64,000 nt of DNA from Veronia pacifica (GCF_001707825.1 NZ_LYBM01000002.1:62001-126000), one strand, 5' to 3'; shown: positions 36,712 to 47,980, counted from the first letter of the stretch. Made by a program: numbers and translations. Notes: generated by a model from the letters alone, not told the origin.

Positions 36712-37467
36712 ATGAACAACATGCAGCTGGAAACTATTCTAAACCAGCATTTAAATGCCAATGCATTCAAGGACTATTGTCCTAATGGCCTCCAAGTAGA
36801 AGGCAGGCCAGATGTGAAAAAAATTGTTACGGGTGTTACTGCCAGTCAGGCATTGATTGACCTTGCAGTAGACAATAAAGCTGATGCGCTACTTGTTCAC
36901 CATGGTTATTTCTGGCGGGGAGAATCGCAGCCATTGCGAGGTATGAAATATAAGCGGATAAAAGCGCTGATTGAAAATGGAATTAATCTCTATGCCTACC
37001 ATCTTCCCTTAGATGCTCATCCTGTACAGGGCAATAATGCTCAGCTTGCACTCAGACTGGGTATCGAACTCAAAGGGAGTCTGGAGCAAGGAAATCCAAA
37101 CTCTGTCGTTGTTTGGGGTGAGTTAGAACAGCCTTTATCACCTTCTGATTTTGCTCAAAAGGTTGCAAAGGTACTCGATCGTGAACCACTGACAATAGAC
37201 GGTGGAAATGGTGACATCAAAAAAGTGGGTTGGTGCACGGGCGGTGGACAGGACTTTATTGATTTGGCTGCCAGTCAGGGGTGTGATGCTTTTCTGTCAG
37301 GGGAGGTATCAGAGAGAACGACTTACTCTGCACGAGAGCAGGGCATACATTATTTTGCTGCTGGCCATCATGCGACAGAACGATACGGTGTTAAAGCGCT
37401 TGGCGAGTGGCTAGCGGACAATCATCAACTCGATGTTCATTTCATCGATATCGATAATCCTGTATAG
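36712..37467 (+). CDS. ybgI: Nif3-like dinuclear metal centre protein YbgI
   Basis: A 251-residue protein of the NIF3/YbgI (GTP cyclohydrolase I type 2) family, which forms a toroidal hexamer with two metal ions per subunit. Metal-binding motifs are LLVHHGYFWRGE near residue 62 and AAGHHATERYG near the C terminus. Function remains uncertain. The ATG at 36712 has AGGGA 7 bases upstream; the alternative at 36688 has none. A tiny ORF begins directly after its stop. Confidence 0.92.
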   Translation: MNNMQLETILNQHLNANAFKDYCPNGLQVEGRPDVKKIVTGVTASQALIDLAVDNKADALLVHHGYFWRGESQPLRGMKYKRIKALIENGINLYAYHLPLDAHPVQGNNAQLALRLGIELKGSLEQGNPNSVVVWGELEQPLSPSDFAQKVAKVLDREPLTIDGGNGDIKKVGWCTGGGQDFIDLAASQGCDAFLSGEVSERTTYSAREQGIHYFAAGHHATERYGVKALGEWLADNHQLDVHFIDIDNPV

Positions 37468-37475
37468 GATACCAA

Positions 37476-37568
37476 GTGAAAAACAGCGAATTTCAACACT
37501 GGTCATCAGATTTATTGAAAGCCCTCAATAGCTTTCGGGAGAGACAAAAACTATTACGCATAAAGTAA
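37476..37568 (+). CDS. Possible 30-residue small protein after ybgI
   Basis: A GTG-started frame with AGGA 6 bases upstream, overlapping the ybgI stop. It encodes a charged helical peptide beginning MKNSEFQHWSSDLL and ending in KLLRIK. The ribosome binding site and helical composition are suggestive, but the frame is short and I do not recognise a family. Confidence 0.3.
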   Translation: MKNSEFQHWSSDLLKALNSFRERQKLLRIK

Positions 37569-37575
37569 GAAAATA

Positions 37576-37601
37576 AAAAACGCCGCAGATACGGCGTTTT
37601 T
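37576..37601 (-). terminator. Terminator of gltA
   Basis: AAAAACGCCG (37576-37585) pairs with CGGCGTTTTT (37592-37601), 6-base loop, with T-rich sequence on the minus strand. It may also end the ybgI transcript. Confidence 0.85.
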
Positions 37602-37618
37602 CTGACAAAACCAAGCTA

Positions 37619-38908
37619 TCAGCTTCGGTCTTTCATCGGTTTAAAGTCTCTTTGATCGTAACCAGTATAAAGCTGGCGAGGACGTCCGATACGGTTGTTC
37701 GGATCACTGTGCATTTCATTCCAGTGAGCAATCCAACCAATAGTACGAGACATAGCAAAGATAACTGTGAACATTGAAACCGGGATACCGATCGCTTTCA
37801 GGATAATACCTGAGTAGAAATCTACATTTGGATAGAGTTTCTTCTCAATGAAGTATTCATCTGAAAGTGCGATTTTCTCGAGTTCCATCGCAACATCCAG
37901 AAGTGGATCCTTGATGTTCAATTCATCAAGCACTTCATGGCACGCTTCACGCATAACTGTCGCGCGTGGGTCATAGTTCTTGTAAACACGGTGACCAAAG
38001 CCCATGAGACGGAATGGATCATCCTTGTCTTTCGCTCGCTCAATGAACTCAGGAATCTTATCAACAGAACCAATCTCTTCTAGCATCTTCAGGCAAGCTT
38101 CGTTTGCTCCGCCGTGAGCAGGTCCCCACAGAGATGCAATACCTGCAGCGATACATGCAAATGGGTTTGCACCAGAAGAACCAGCCAGACGAACGGTTGA
38201 CGTTGAAGCGTTCTGCTCATGGTCAGCATGAAGAGTAAAGATTTTGTCCATTGCTTTTGCTACAACTGGATTCACTTCGTATTCTTCTGCTGGTGTAGCA
38301 AACATCATATGCAAGAAGTTTTCTGCATAATCCAAGTCGTTGCGAGGGTAGATGAATGGTTGACCAATCGAGTACTTGTAGCACATTGCTGCAAGTGTTG
38401 GCATTTTTGAAAGTAACCGGAATGCAGTGATCTCGCGGTGGATATCATTATTAATATCCAATGAATCATGGTAGAACGCAGCGAGGGCACCGACAACACC
38501 AACCATAACCGCCATTGGGTGTGCATCACGGCGGAAGCCGTGGAAGAAGCTGGCGATTTGCTCGTGTACCATGGTGTGGCGAGTAACAATCTTACGAAAC
38601 TCTTCGTATTGTTTGCGACTCGGGACTTCACCATAAAGAAGGATATAACAGACTTCTAAATAATCAGCGTTATTGGCAAGTTGATCAATTGGGTAGCCAC
38701 GGTGTAAAAGTACACCTGCAGCACCATCAATGTAAGTGATCTGCGATTCACAAGACGCAGTCGCTACAAAACCAGGATCAAAAGTAAAAAAACCATTGGC
38801 TCCAAGTGCACGTACGTCAACCACTTCCGGGCCAACAGTGCCTCCCTTGATCGGCAGTTCGATTGGTGCTTTCCCTTCAATGTGCAGGGTAGCTTTCTTC
38901 TCTGCCAT
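37619..38908 (-). CDS. gltA: Citrate synthase (type II)
   Basis: A 429-residue TCA-cycle enzyme condensing oxaloacetate and acetyl-CoA. Catalytic residues are in [30 protein letters not shown] and [14 protein letters not shown] (His) with a later Asp near DFYSGI. Length equals the hexameric NADH-sensitive E. coli enzyme (427). It is divergent from sdhC across 430 bases, the same arrangement as in E. coli. Confidence 0.97.
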   Translation of the reverse strand: MAEKKATLHIEGKAPIELPIKGGTVGPEVVDVRALGANGFFTFDPGFVATASCESQITYIDGAAGVLLHRGYPIDQLANNADYLEVCYILLYGEVPSRKQYEEFRKIVTRHTMVHEQIASFFHGFRRDAHPMAVMVGVVGALAAFYHDSLDINNDIHREITAFRLLSKMPTLAAMCYKYSIGQPFIYPRNDLDYAENFLHMMFATPAEEYEVNPVVAKAMDKIFTLHADHEQNASTSTVRLAGSSGANPFACIAAGIASLWGPAHGGANEACLKMLEEIGSVDKIPEFIERAKDKDDPFRLMGFGHRVYKNYDPRATVMREACHEVLDELNIKDPLLDVAMELEKIALSDEYFIEKKLYPNVDFYSGIILKAIGIPVSMFTVIFAMSRTIGWIAHWNEMHSDPNNRIGRPRQLYTGYDQRDFKPMKDRS

Positions 38909-39338
38909 AACAATCTCCTTTGTAATTTTTATTTCCTATCCCAAAATTGGACTTCGTTGTTGTACAGTTGAAGCCGAGATATGTCAAATCGGGCGAGTGA
39001 TCTTTGTAGGGTCTGCGCAAGTATAACAATTGTGTTTCTTCGCGGTTAAAGCTGTGTTTCGGGATTTTCGTCAATTATATATATTTGTGTTTATCTTGTC
39101 GCAGGCATATACTCTGCCGCAGGTCTCTGGGCTGCAGTGTTTCAGCCGGGGCGTATCGGGGCTAAAATCAATTTTTACTGTGTTAAACAGGGCACGGAAG
39201 CCTTCTATTAATATCGGTTTCCCCCCTTTTGGCTGCATAAAATACAAAAAAGGTTTGTTCTGTCGCCTTTGCTCAGCTGAGTCTCCCAGAGAGTGTATAA
39301 CAATAAATGCTTCTCTATGAAGCTGAGTGGGCCATATC
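38909..39338. promoter_or_regulatory. gltA-sdhC divergent regulatory region
   Basis: No gene seen in 430 bases. The region separates two oppositely transcribed TCA-cycle units and must hold both promoters. A GGAG ribosome binding site for gltA is at its left edge. TATAAC at 39296-39301 is a weak -10 candidate for sdhC, and TGTTAA at 39240-39245 resembles half of an ArcA box. ArcA and CRP control are known for E. coli, but I could not place sites with confidence here. Confidence 0.3.
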
Positions 39339-39719
39339 GTGAAAGTTAGCAAGCCAAGACCGGTAAATCTTGACCTACAGACCATTCGCTTCCCACTGAC
39401 AGCGATTGCGTCTATTTTGCACCGCATTTCAGGGGTGATCACCCTTGTGTCAGTAGCAATACTTCTGTGGTTACTAGATTTATCCCTTTCATCACCAAGC
39501 GGTTTTGAAGCCGCAAGTTCTATTATCGATAGTTACTTCGTCAAATTTATCCTGTGGGGCATTTTGACGGCCCTTGCCTATCATATCGTCGGCGGCATTC
39601 GCCACCTGTTTCAAGACATGCAATATTTCGAGGAATTGGAATCAGGAAAGGTCAGTGCGCAAGCGTCGTTCGTGATCACTGCTGTGTTGTCTGTTTTAGC
39701 GGGGATCTTAGTATGGTAG
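39339..39719 (+). CDS. sdhC: Succinate dehydrogenase cytochrome b556 subunit
   Basis: A 126-residue membrane anchor with three helices. The conserved [20 protein letters not shown] and LHRISG block contains the quinone-site Ser and Arg; the haem-ligand His is in [12 protein letters not shown]. The start is ambiguous: a GTG at 39339 gives [13 protein letters not shown] and is preferred; a GTG at 39327 would add four residues. First gene of sdhCDAB-sucABCD. Confidence 0.92.
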   Translation: MKVSKPRPVNLDLQTIRFPLTAIASILHRISGVITLVSVAILLWLLDLSLSSPSGFEAASSIIDSYFVKFILWGILTALAYHIVGGIRHLFQDMQYFEELESGKVSAQASFVITAVLSVLAGILVW

Positions 39720-40060
39720 GACAAGTTTCTTCAGTCGGTCGCAACGGAATACATGATTTTATCTTAATTCGTGCCACCGCAATCATCATGACGCTTTACA
39801 CTTTTTTCATGGTTGGATACTTCGCCGTTGGGCAAGATCTGTCTTATGAATTGTGGTTGGATTTCTTTAGCAAAACCAGCACAAAAGTGTTCACTGTACT
39901 GGCACTGTTTTCAGTCCTGATCCATGCATGGATCGGAATGTGGCAGGTACTGACAGATTATATCAAACCAACAATGCTGCGTGCCTTTTTGCAGTTTGGC
40001 GTTGTGGCACTTCTGTTTGTATACCTGATGACTGGCTTCTTTGTTGTGTGGGGTGTTTAA
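39713..40060 (+). CDS. sdhD: Succinate dehydrogenase membrane anchor subunit
   Basis: A 115-residue three-helix membrane protein completing the quinone and haem sites; quinone-site Tyr/Asp-like residues are in the [16 protein letters not shown] block. The ATG at 39713 overlaps the end of sdhC by 7 bases, a coupled arrangement also seen in E. coli. The sdhA start follows without a gap. Confidence 0.93.
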   Translation: MVGQVSSVGRNGIHDFILIRATAIIMTLYTFFMVGYFAVGQDLSYELWLDFFSKTSTKVFTVLALFSVLIHAWIGMWQVLTDYIKPTMLRAFLQFGVVALLFVYLMTGFFVVWGV

Positions 40061-41827
40061 GTGAGTATTCCAGTTCGTGAATTTGACGCGATTGTAATTG
40101 GTGCGGGTGGCGCAGGTATGCGCGCTGCACTGCAGATTTCAGAGCAGGGCCTTTCATGTGCGCTGCTGTCTAAAGTTTTCCCGACCCGTTCTCATACTGT
40201 TTCCGCTCAGGGTGGTATAACAGTGGCGCTTGGTAACAGCCATGAGGACAACTGGGAATGGCATATGTACGACACAGTTAAAGGGTCTGATTATATAGGC
40301 GATCAGGATGCCATTGAGTACATGTGCAAAACGGGTCCAAAATCTATTATCGAGTTAGAGAAGATGGGTTTACCTTTTTCTCGCTTTGATAACGGTCGCA
40401 TTTATCAGCGTCCATTTGGTGGTCAGTCAAAAGCCTTTGGTGGTGAGCAAGCTGCGCGAACTGCAGCGGCCGCTGACCGAACAGGCCACGCACTGCTTCA
40501 TACTTTGTATCAACAAAACATAAAAAACAAAACAACCATTTTTTCTGAGTGGTATGCGTTGGATTTAGTCAAAAATCAGGACGGCGCAATTGTTGGTGCA
40601 ACAGCGATGGACATGGAAAGTGGCGAAATCTGCTACTTCAAAGCCAAAGCAACAGTATTAGCGACTGGTGGTGCTGGTCGTATCTATCAATCAACGACTA
40701 ACGCTCACATTAACACGGGTGACGGTGTTGGTATGGCCCTCCGTGCTGGTGTCCCAATGCAAGACATGGAAATGTGGCAGTTCCACCCAACAGGTATTGC
40801 TGGCGCCGGTGTACTGGTAACCGAAGGTTGTCGTGGTGAAGGTGGTTACCTTCTTAACAAAGACGGCGAACGTTTCATGGAACGTTATGCACCTAACGCC
40901 AAAGACCTTGCGGGCCGCGATGTTGTTGCACGTTCAATGATGGTAGAGATTCGTGAAGGTCGCGGCTGTGATGGCCCATGGGGACCACACATTAAGCTTA
41001 AACTCGATCACCTTGGCAAAGATGTGCTTGAAGCGCGCCTGCCTGGTATCCTTGAGCTGTCTCGTACCTTTGCCCATATTGATCCGGTTAAAGAGCCAAT
41101 CCCAGTTATTCCAACCTGTCACTATATGATGGGTGGTGTACCTACTCAGGTTTCAGGCCAAGCAATCAAGCAAAATGCAAACGGTCAAGATGTCGAAGTA
41201 CAAGGCCTGTTTGCTTGCGGTGAGATTGCTAGCGTATCTGTTCACGGTGCCAACCGTCTCGGCGGTAACTCGCTGCTTGACCTTGTTGTCTTCGGACGCG
41301 CGACAGGTCTGCACCTTGGCGAAACACTGGCAGCACAGGTTGAAGCGCGTGATGCCTCTGAGTCAGATATCGAAGCATCCTTGTCTCGCCTGAACCGTTG
41401 GAACACAACGCAGAAAGGTGAAGACCCAGTCCAGATTAGAAAAGATCTTCAAGAGTGTATGCAAAACAACTTCTCGGTATTCCGTGAAGGTGATGCAATG
41501 GCTAAAGGTCTGGAAGAGCTCAAAGTGATTCGTGAGAGGCTTAAAGAAGCACGTCTTGACGATACGTCTTCTGAATTCAACACCCAACGTGTTGAGTGTT
41601 TAGAACTGGACAACTTAATGGAGACTGCGTTCTCTACCGCTGTGTCGGCTAATTACCGAACAGAAAGCCGTGGTGCTCATGCGCGATTCGATTTCCAAGA
41701 GCGTGATGACGAAAACTGGCTGTGCCACACTATTTATAACCCTGAAACGGAAGTGATGTCGAAGCGTGACGTAAATATGTCACCCGTTCATCGTGACGCA
41801 TTTCCGCCGAAGGCACGTACATACTAA
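40061..41827 (+). CDS. sdhA: Succinate dehydrogenase flavoprotein subunit
   Basis: A 588-residue subunit oxidising succinate to fumarate. The dinucleotide fold is [18 protein letters not shown] attaches covalently to the His in [10 protein letters not shown]. Active-site segments [20 protein letters not shown] and [10 protein letters not shown] are intact. The start is GTG at 40061, directly after the sdhD stop. Length matches E. coli SdhA exactly (588). Confidence 0.97.
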   Translation: MSIPVREFDAIVIGAGGAGMRAALQISEQGLSCALLSKVFPTRSHTVSAQGGITVALGNSHEDNWEWHMYDTVKGSDYIGDQDAIEYMCKTGPKSIIELEKMGLPFSRFDNGRIYQRPFGGQSKAFGGEQAARTAAAADRTGHALLHTLYQQNIKNKTTIFSEWYALDLVKNQDGAIVGATAMDMESGEICYFKAKATVLATGGAGRIYQSTTNAHINTGDGVGMALRAGVPMQDMEMWQFHPTGIAGAGVLVTEGCRGEGGYLLNKDGERFMERYAPNAKDLAGRDVVARSMMVEIREGRGCDGPWGPHIKLKLDHLGKDVLEARLPGILELSRTFAHIDPVKEPIPVIPTCHYMMGGVPTQVSGQAIKQNANGQDVEVQGLFACGEIASVSVHGANRLGGNSLLDLVVFGRATGLHLGETLAAQVEARDASESDIEASLSRLNRWNTTQKGEDPVQIRKDLQECMQNNFSVFREGDAMAKGLEELKVIRERLKEARLDDTSSEFNTQRVECLELDNLMETAFSTAVSANYRTESRGAHARFDFQERDDENWLCHTIYNPETEVMSKRDVNMSPVHRDAFPPKARTY

Positions 41828-41842
41828 GGGAGGTATCTAATT

Positions 41843-42553
41843 ATGAAATTGAAGTTTTCTGTTTATCGTTACAACCCTGATGTTGATGACGTTCCACATA
41901 TGAAGGGTTATACACTGGAAGTGCCTGAAGGCTCTGACATGATGGTGCTTGATGCGTTGATGTTGCTCAAAGAGCAAGACCCAACGTTATCATTCCGCCG
42001 CTCTTGCCGTGAAGGCGTTTGTGGTTCTGATGGCATCAACATGAACGGTAAAAATGGCTTGGCGTGTATTACGCCATTGTCAGCTCTGACAGGCAAGTCG
42101 ACGATTGTGATACGTCCGCTTCCCGGTTTGCCAGTAGTCCGCGATTTAATTATAGATATGTCGCAATTCTACGAGAATTATGAGCGCGTGAGACCTTACT
42201 TGGTTAATGATGCAGTTCCTCCTGCGAGGGAGAATCTGCAGTCGCCGGAAGAGCGTGCGCATCTCGATGGCTTATATGAGTGCATCATGTGTGCATGCTG
42301 CTCAACCTCATGTCCATCTTTCTGGTGGAACCCAGACAAGTTTGTTGGACCTGCAGGTCTACTGGCGGCTTATCGATGGCTAATAGACAGCCGCGATACT
42401 GCGACAGATGAACGTTTATCTGATCTGGACGACGCTTTTAGCGTTTTTCGTTGTCACAATATTATGAATTGTGTCAATGTTTGTCCGAAAGGACTGAACC
42501 CTACGAAAGCAATTGGTCATATTAAGTCAATGCTACTCAAGCGAGCCGTTTAA
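41843..42553 (+). CDS. sdhB: Succinate dehydrogenase iron-sulfur subunit
   Basis: A 236-residue electron-transfer subunit with three clusters: [2Fe-2S] cysteines in SCREGVCGSDGINMNGKNGL, [4Fe-4S] in ECIMCACCSTSCP, and [3Fe-4S] in CHNIMNCVNVCPKGLNP. Ribosome binding site GGGAGG precedes the ATG. Followed by a 114-base gap with two hairpins before sucA. Confidence 0.97.
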   Translation: MKLKFSVYRYNPDVDDVPHMKGYTLEVPEGSDMMVLDALMLLKEQDPTLSFRRSCREGVCGSDGINMNGKNGLACITPLSALTGKSTIVIRPLPGLPVVRDLIIDMSQFYENYERVRPYLVNDAVPPARENLQSPEERAHLDGLYECIMCACCSTSCPSFWWNPDKFVGPAGLLAAYRWLIDSRDTATDERLSDLDDAFSVFRCHNIMNCVNVCPKGLNPTKAIGHIKSMLLKRAV

Positions 42554-42582
42554 AACGTCCGCTCAGGTCCGATCAAGGAATT

Positions 42583-42632
42583 AGATTCCCTCGCCTGGGG
42601 GAATCTATATTGGAGACCAGCGCAAAGCTGGT
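42583..42632 (+). promoter_or_regulatory. Two hairpins between sdhB and sucA
   Basis: AGATTCCC (42583-42590) pairs with GGGAATCT (42599-42606), and ACCAGC (42616-42621) pairs with GCTGGT (42627-42632). Neither has a T-tail. They may protect or process the polycistronic mRNA or adjust sucA translation. Confidence 0.45.
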
Positions 42633-42667
42633 GTTGTAACAAACAATAACGTGGTTAAGGGATAACA

Positions 42668-45493
42668 ATGCAAAATGGCGTGATGAAGGCTTGGATTGAG
42701 TCTTCACACTTGGCTGGCGCCAATGCAACCTACGTAGAGGACCTCTACGAACTGTACCTTAGTGACCCGGAGACAGTAGATATCGAATGGCGGAAAGTGT
42801 TTGACGACTTACCAGTTGTCCAACAGCACGCCCCGGAGCAGCCTCACTCCAGAGTTCGTGACTACTTTCGACGACTAGCGACGGAGACAGCGCATTACAG
42901 GGCTCCAGTTAGTGATCCAGACGTCGACGCAAAACAGGTTAAAGTACTGCAACTTATCAATGCTTACCGTTTTCGTGGACACCAACAAGCTAATTTAGAT
43001 CCTCTGGGTATTTGGCAACGTGAACGAGTACCTGATCTCGACCCAGCTTTTCACACCCTCAATGAAGACGACTTCGAACAGACATTTAATGTCGGCTCCT
43101 TTGCCATAGGGCAGGAGAGTATGAAGCTCGCTGATCTTTACGACGCACTAAAACGAACCTACTGCGGTTCAATCGGTGCAGAGTACATGCACATCACCGA
43201 CACAGAGGAAAAGCGCTGGATTCAGCAGCGGCTTGAATCTGTCGTGGGACAACCAGAATTCACTGAGCAAGAAAAGCTAACTTTCCTTGAAGAGTTGACA
43301 GCGGCTGAAGGTTTGGAACGTTACCTGGGAGCAAAATTCCCTGGCGCGAAACGTTTCTCACTAGAGGGCGGTGATGCTCTGATCCCCATGATGAAAGAGC
43401 TGGTTCGCCACTCTGCCAAAGCAGGTCAGAAGGAAGTGGTTGTCGGTATGGCTCACCGAGGCCGTCTAAACGTACTGGTTAACGTACTGGGCAAAAAAAC
43501 TTCAGAACTGTTTGACGAATTTGCTGGCAAGCATGACGAGACGTGGGGAACAGGCGATGTAAAATATCACCAAGGCTTCTCCAGTGATTTCTCAGCCCCA
43601 GACGGCGACGTTCACCTCGTGTTGGCATTCAACCCGTCGCACCTTGAAATCGTGAACCCAGTTGTTATGGGCTCGGTTCGGGCACGTCAAGATCGTCTTG
43701 CTGACAAGAACGGTTCAAAGGTACTTCCAATCACAATTCACGGTGACTCAGCGATTGCTGGTCAAGGTGTTGTGCAGGAAACCTTTAATATGTCACAGGC
43801 GAGAGGTTTTCAGGTCGGCGGCACAGTTCGCATAGTTGTGAACAATCAGATTGGCTTCACGACCTCAAACCCGAGAGACACTCGCTCAACGCAATACTGT
43901 ACAGATATTGCCAAAATGGTTCAGGCTCCAATCTTCCATGTGAACTCGGATGACCCTGAAGCCGTCGCTTATGTTTCCCGCCTGGCACTGGATTTCCGTA
44001 ACCAATTCAAGCGCGATGTCGTGATTGATTTGGTTTGCTATCGTCGTCATGGACATAACGAAGCGGATGAGCCAAGCGCAACCCAGCCTCTGATGTACCA
44101 GAAGATCAAGAAACATCCGACACCTCGTAAAATCTATGCTGACAGACTACAAGATCAGACAATTGCTGATCTCGAGGGTGCCACGCTATTGATCAATGAA
44201 TATCGAGATGCACTTGATCGCGGCGAATGTGTCGTTAAAGAATACCGACCAATGACACTCCATTCTGTTGACTGGTCGCCATACATCGGGCACGAGTGGA
44301 CCATCGACTGGGACAGCAAAGTAGACGCAGATCGTCTTCGTGAGCTTGGACAGCGTCTTTGCCAGTACCCTGAAAGTCATAAACTCCACAGTCAGGTGAA
44401 GAAACCTTACGTCAAGCGCGCCGAAATGGTTGCAGGCGAAAGGCCGCTGGATTGGGGTATGGCTGAAACCCTCGCTTATGCGACCTTGCTTGACGAAGGC
44501 AAACGGATCCGTATTTCCGGTCAGGATGCTTGTCGAGGCACCTTTGTGCACCGCTTGGCTACGCTGCATAACCAGACCGATGGTACGACCTATCAACCAC
44601 TCGCTAATCTTCATGATAAACAGGGACCGTTTCAGATTTTTGACTCTGTTTTGTCAGAAGAGGCTGTTTTGGCATTCGAATACGGTTATGCCACAGCAGA
44701 GCCGGGTGGCTTGACCATGTGGGAAGCTCAGTTTGGTGATTTTGCTAACGGCGCCCAGGTGGTCATTGATCAGTTCATTAGTTCTGGTGAGCAGAAGTGG
44801 GGCCGTATGTGTGGTTTAACCATGCTGTTACCTCACGGCTACGAGGGACAAGGTCCAGAGCACTCATCTGCCCGCCTTGAGCGATACCTGCAGTTGTGTG
44901 CAGAACAAAATATACAGGTGGTCATTCCATCAACACCTGCACAGATGTATCACATGGTTCGCCGTCAGGTGATCCGTCCTATGCGCCGTCCTTTGGTAGT
45001 GATGTCACCAAAATCATTGCTTCGTCATCCTTTGTGCACATCTTCTTTGGAAGATTTGACCGAGGGGACGTTCCAGCCCGCCATTGGCGAAATTGATGAG
45101 CTGGATCCAAAAGCTGTTAAGCGCATTGTGATGTGTTCGGGCAAGGTTTACTACGATCTGCTGGAAGCTCGTCGTAAGGAAGAACTCATCGATGTTGCTA
45201 TCATTCGCGTAGAGCAGCTTTATCCGTTCCCTTACGAGGCGGTCGAGAAGTTGGTCAGCGGATATCCAAACGCTAAGGAAGTCGTGTGGTGTCAGGAAGA
45301 ACCCCAGAATCAGGGTGCTTGGTACAGCAGTCAACATAACTTCCGTTATGCGATCCCATCAGATGCGAAACTGACTTATGCAGGCCGGAAGGCGTCCGCT
45401 TCACCGGCAGTTGGCTATATGTCTGTCCACCTGAAGCAACAAAAAGCCCTTGTCAGAGATGCACTTGGCTTAAATGAAGAACTGGAAAAATAA
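42668..45493 (+). CDS. sucA: 2-oxoglutarate dehydrogenase E1 component
   Basis: A 941-residue thiamine diphosphate-dependent decarboxylase, first subunit of the 2-oxoglutarate dehydrogenase complex. The N terminus has the E2-binding segment YVEDLYELYLSDPETVD; catalytic blocks are GMAHRGRLNVLVNVLGK, GDVKYHQGF, HGDSAIAGQGVVQE and the C-terminal EYGYATAEPGGLTMWEAQFG. Length is near E. coli SucA (933). Confidence 0.97.
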   Translation: MQNGVMKAWIESSHLAGANATYVEDLYELYLSDPETVDIEWRKVFDDLPVVQQHAPEQPHSRVRDYFRRLATETAHYRAPVSDPDVDAKQVKVLQLINAYRFRGHQQANLDPLGIWQRERVPDLDPAFHTLNEDDFEQTFNVGSFAIGQESMKLADLYDALKRTYCGSIGAEYMHITDTEEKRWIQQRLESVVGQPEFTEQEKLTFLEELTAAEGLERYLGAKFPGAKRFSLEGGDALIPMMKELVRHSAKAGQKEVVVGMAHRGRLNVLVNVLGKKTSELFDEFAGKHDETWGTGDVKYHQGFSSDFSAPDGDVHLVLAFNPSHLEIVNPVVMGSVRARQDRLADKNGSKVLPITIHGDSAIAGQGVVQETFNMSQARGFQVGGTVRIVVNNQIGFTTSNPRDTRSTQYCTDIAKMVQAPIFHVNSDDPEAVAYVSRLALDFRNQFKRDVVIDLVCYRRHGHNEADEPSATQPLMYQKIKKHPTPRKIYADRLQDQTIADLEGATLLINEYRDALDRGECVVKEYRPMTLHSVDWSPYIGHEWTIDWDSKVDADRLRELGQRLCQYPESHKLHSQVKKPYVKRAEMVAGERPLDWGMAETLAYATLLDEGKRIRISGQDACRGTFVHRLATLHNQTDGTTYQPLANLHDKQGPFQIFDSVLSEEAVLAFEYGYATAEPGGLTMWEAQFGDFANGAQVVIDQFISSGEQKWGRMCGLTMLLPHGYEGQGPEHSSARLERYLQLCAEQNIQVVIPSTPAQMYHMVRRQVIRPMRRPLVVMSPKSLLRHPLCTSSLEDLTEGTFQPAIGEIDELDPKAVKRIVMCSGKVYYDLLEARRKEELIDVAIIRVEQLYPFPYEAVEKLVSGYPNAKEVVWCQEEPQNQGAWYSSQHNFRYAIPSDAKLTYAGRKASASPAVGYMSVHLKQQKALVRDALGLNEELEK

Positions 45494-45505
45494 GGAATAA
45501 AGTGA

Positions 45506-46723
45506 ATGACAGTCGAAATTCTGGTTCCCGACTTACCTGAATCTGTTGCAGATGCAACAGTTGCTACCTGGCACAAAAAACCGGGTGAAGCGGTAGCTCG
45601 TGACGAGGTGCTGGTAGATATTGAAACCGATAAAGTTGTACTTGAAGTACCTGCTCCAGATGATGGCGTTTTAGAAGCCATCATCGAGGAAGAAGGTGCA
45701 ACAGTACTGTCAAAGCAACTTCTGGCTCGCCTTACTGCTGGTGCAGTAGCGGGTGAAGAAACAAAGGATGCTGTTGCTGAATCTGCACCATCTCCTGATA
45801 AGCGCCATACTGCGTCTCTCTCAGAAGAGAGCAGTGATGCACTTAGCCCTACTGTACGTCGCCTGCTTGCAGAAAATGAAGTAAACCCAGAGCATGTTAA
45901 AGGCTCAGGTGTGGGTGGTCGCATCACCCGTGAAGACGTTGAAGCGTTCCTGAAGTCAGCAAAAGCTGACGCGAAAGCTGAAACCAAGGCAGAAGCGCCT
46001 GTTGCCGACCTCAATGTTGCACATCGCAGCGAAAAACGTGTTCCAATGACGCGCTTGCGCAAGCGCGTTGCTGAGCGTCTGTTGGAAGCGAAAAACAGCA
46101 CGGCCATGCTGACAACATTTAATGAAGTCAACATGAAACCAATCATGGATATTCGTAAGCAATACAAAGATGCTTTCGAGAAACGCCATGATGTGCGCCT
46201 TGGCTTTATGTCTTTTTACGTTAAGGCCGTTGTTGAAGCGCTGAAGCGTTATCCAGAAGTGAATGCCTCTATTGATGGTGATGAAATCGTCTACCACAAT
46301 TACTTCGACATCAGCATGGCGGTATCGACGCCACGTGGCTTGGTAACACCAGTGCTGCGTGACTGCGACCAGCTGGGCTTGGCAGATGTTGAAAAAGGTA
46401 TAAAAGACCTAGCGATTAAGGGCCGTGACGGCAAGTTGACTGTTGATGAGTTAACTGGCGGTAACTTCACTATCACCAATGGTGGTGTGTTTGGTTCTCT
46501 TATGTCGACCCCAATCATTAACCCACCACAAGCGGCGATCCTTGGTATGCACAAAATCCAAGAACGCCCGATGGCGGTGGATGGCAAAGTCGAAATTTTG
46601 CCAATGATGTACCTTGCTCTTTCTTATGACCACCGTCTCATTGACGGCCGTGAATCAGTTGGCTTCCTGGTCACTATTAAAGAGCTTTTAGAAGACCCAA
46701 CACGACTGCTGCTTGATGTGTGA
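45506..46723 (+). CDS. sucB: 2-oxoglutarate dehydrogenase E2, dihydrolipoamide succinyltransferase
   Basis: A 405-residue core subunit. Domains in order: lipoyl domain with the modified Lys in [12 protein letters not shown] (residue about 44), E3/E1-binding domain [20 protein letters not shown] (residues about 113-150), and the catalytic acyltransferase domain ending in [16 protein letters not shown] with the catalytic His. Starts 12 bases after sucA. Confidence 0.97.
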   Translation: MTVEILVPDLPESVADATVATWHKKPGEAVARDEVLVDIETDKVVLEVPAPDDGVLEAIIEEEGATVLSKQLLARLTAGAVAGEETKDAVAESAPSPDKRHTASLSEESSDALSPTVRRLLAENEVNPEHVKGSGVGGRITREDVEAFLKSAKADAKAETKAEAPVADLNVAHRSEKRVPMTRLRKRVAERLLEAKNSTAMLTTFNEVNMKPIMDIRKQYKDAFEKRHDVRLGFMSFYVKAVVEALKRYPEVNASIDGDEIVYHNYFDISMAVSTPRGLVTPVLRDCDQLGLADVEKGIKDLAIKGRDGKLTVDELTGGNFTITNGGVFGSLMSTPIINPPQAAILGMHKIQERPMAVDGKVEILPMMYLALSYDHRLIDGRESVGFLVTIKELLEDPTRLLLDV

Positions 46724-46749
46724 TCAAGTCATGCAGTAACAGTCTGTAT

Positions 46750-46773
46750 CAGAGGGGGCCATCGCTCCCTCTG
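46750..46773 (+). promoter_or_regulatory. Hairpin between sucB and sucC
   Basis: CAGAGGG (46750-46756) pairs with CCCTCTG (46767-46773) around a 10-base loop. There is no T-run, so it is more likely an mRNA stability or processing element than a terminator. Confidence 0.4.
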
Positions 46774-46813
46774 GATGGAATCAAATTAAAAGAATGGAAA
46801 CGGATAGAACATC

Positions 46814-47980
46814 ATGAATCTGCACGAGTATCAGTCCAAGCAGCTTTTTGCTGAATATGGATTGCCTGTTTCAGAAGGTTATGCCTGTGACACCCCTCAC
46901 GAAGCTGCAGAAGCAGCTGACAAGATTGGCGGCGATCAGTGGGTAGTGAAATGTCAGGTCCACGCCGGTGGACGTGGTAAAGCTGGCGGTGTAAAGCTGG
47001 TTAAAAACAAAGAAGAAATCCGTGATTTCGCACAGAATTGGCTAGGTAAAAATCTGGTGACTTACCAGACAGACGCAAACGGTCAGCCAGTGAGTAAAAT
47101 TCTGGTAGAAAGCTGTACTGACATTGATCAAGAGCTGTACCTTGGCGCAGTTGTTGACCGTGGCTCACGTCGCGTTGTTTTCATGGCATCAACTGAAGGT
47201 GGTGTGGAAATCGAAAAAGTTGCTGAAGAGACGCCTGAGCTTATTCACAAAGCAAGCATTGATCCTTTGGTTGGCCCTCAGCCATATCAGGGACGTCAGC
47301 TGGCGTTTAAACTGGGCCTGAAAGGCGATCAGATTAAGCAGTTCACTAAAATTTTCATGGGCATTGCTCAGCTTTTCCTCGACCGTGATGTTGCACTGGT
47401 AGAAGTTAACCCACTGGTTATCAAAACTGATGGCGACCTTCACTGTCTGGATGCAAAATTGGCTATCGATAGCAACGCAGTGTATCGCCAGCCAAAAATC
47501 CGCGATATGCACGATCCAAGTCAGGAAGATGCCCGCGAAGCACATGCAGCGAAATTCGAACTTAACTATGTTGCTCTAGATGGCAGCATCGGTTGTATGG
47601 TGAACGGTGCTGGTCTTGCGATGGGTACAATGGACATCGTAAACCTGCACGGCGGCAGCCCTGCTAACTTCCTTGATGTAGGTGGCGGCGCGACAAAAGA
47701 ACGTGTTACTGAAGCATTCAAGATCATCCTGTCTGATAGCAACGTAAAAGCTGTACTGGTCAACATTTTTGGCGGTATCGTTCGTTGTGACCTGATTGCC
47801 GATGGCATTATCGGTGCAGTTGAAGAAGTAGGCGTAGAAGTACCTGTTGTTGTTCGTCTTGAAGGTAACAACGCAGAGCTGGGTGCTCAGAAACTGGCCG
47901 AAAGTGATTTGAATATTATTGCTGCGACCTCTCTGACTGAAGCAGTACAGAAAGTAGTAGCTGCAGCGGAGGCCAAGTAA
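46814..47980 (+). CDS. sucC: Succinyl-CoA synthetase beta subunit
   Basis: A 388-residue ATP-grasp subunit working with SucD to form succinate and a nucleoside triphosphate. Signatures are [18 protein letters not shown] at the start, nucleotide-binding [14 protein letters not shown] and ALVEVNPLV, and the C-terminal INIFGGI-like segment [12 protein letters not shown]. Length equals E. coli SucC (388). Its stop overlaps the sucD start. Confidence 0.98.
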   Translation: MNLHEYQSKQLFAEYGLPVSEGYACDTPHEAAEAADKIGGDQWVVKCQVHAGGRGKAGGVKLVKNKEEIRDFAQNWLGKNLVTYQTDANGQPVSKILVESCTDIDQELYLGAVVDRGSRRVVFMASTEGGVEIEKVAEETPELIHKASIDPLVGPQPYQGRQLAFKLGLKGDQIKQFTKIFMGIAQLFLDRDVALVEVNPLVIKTDGDLHCLDAKLAIDSNAVYRQPKIRDMHDPSQEDAREAHAAKFELNYVALDGSIGCMVNGAGLAMGTMDIVNLHGGSPANFLDVGGGATKERVTEAFKIILSDSNVKAVLVNIFGGIVRCDLIADGIIGAVEEVGVEVPVVVRLEGNNAELGAQKLAESDLNIIAATSLTEAVQKVVAAAEAK

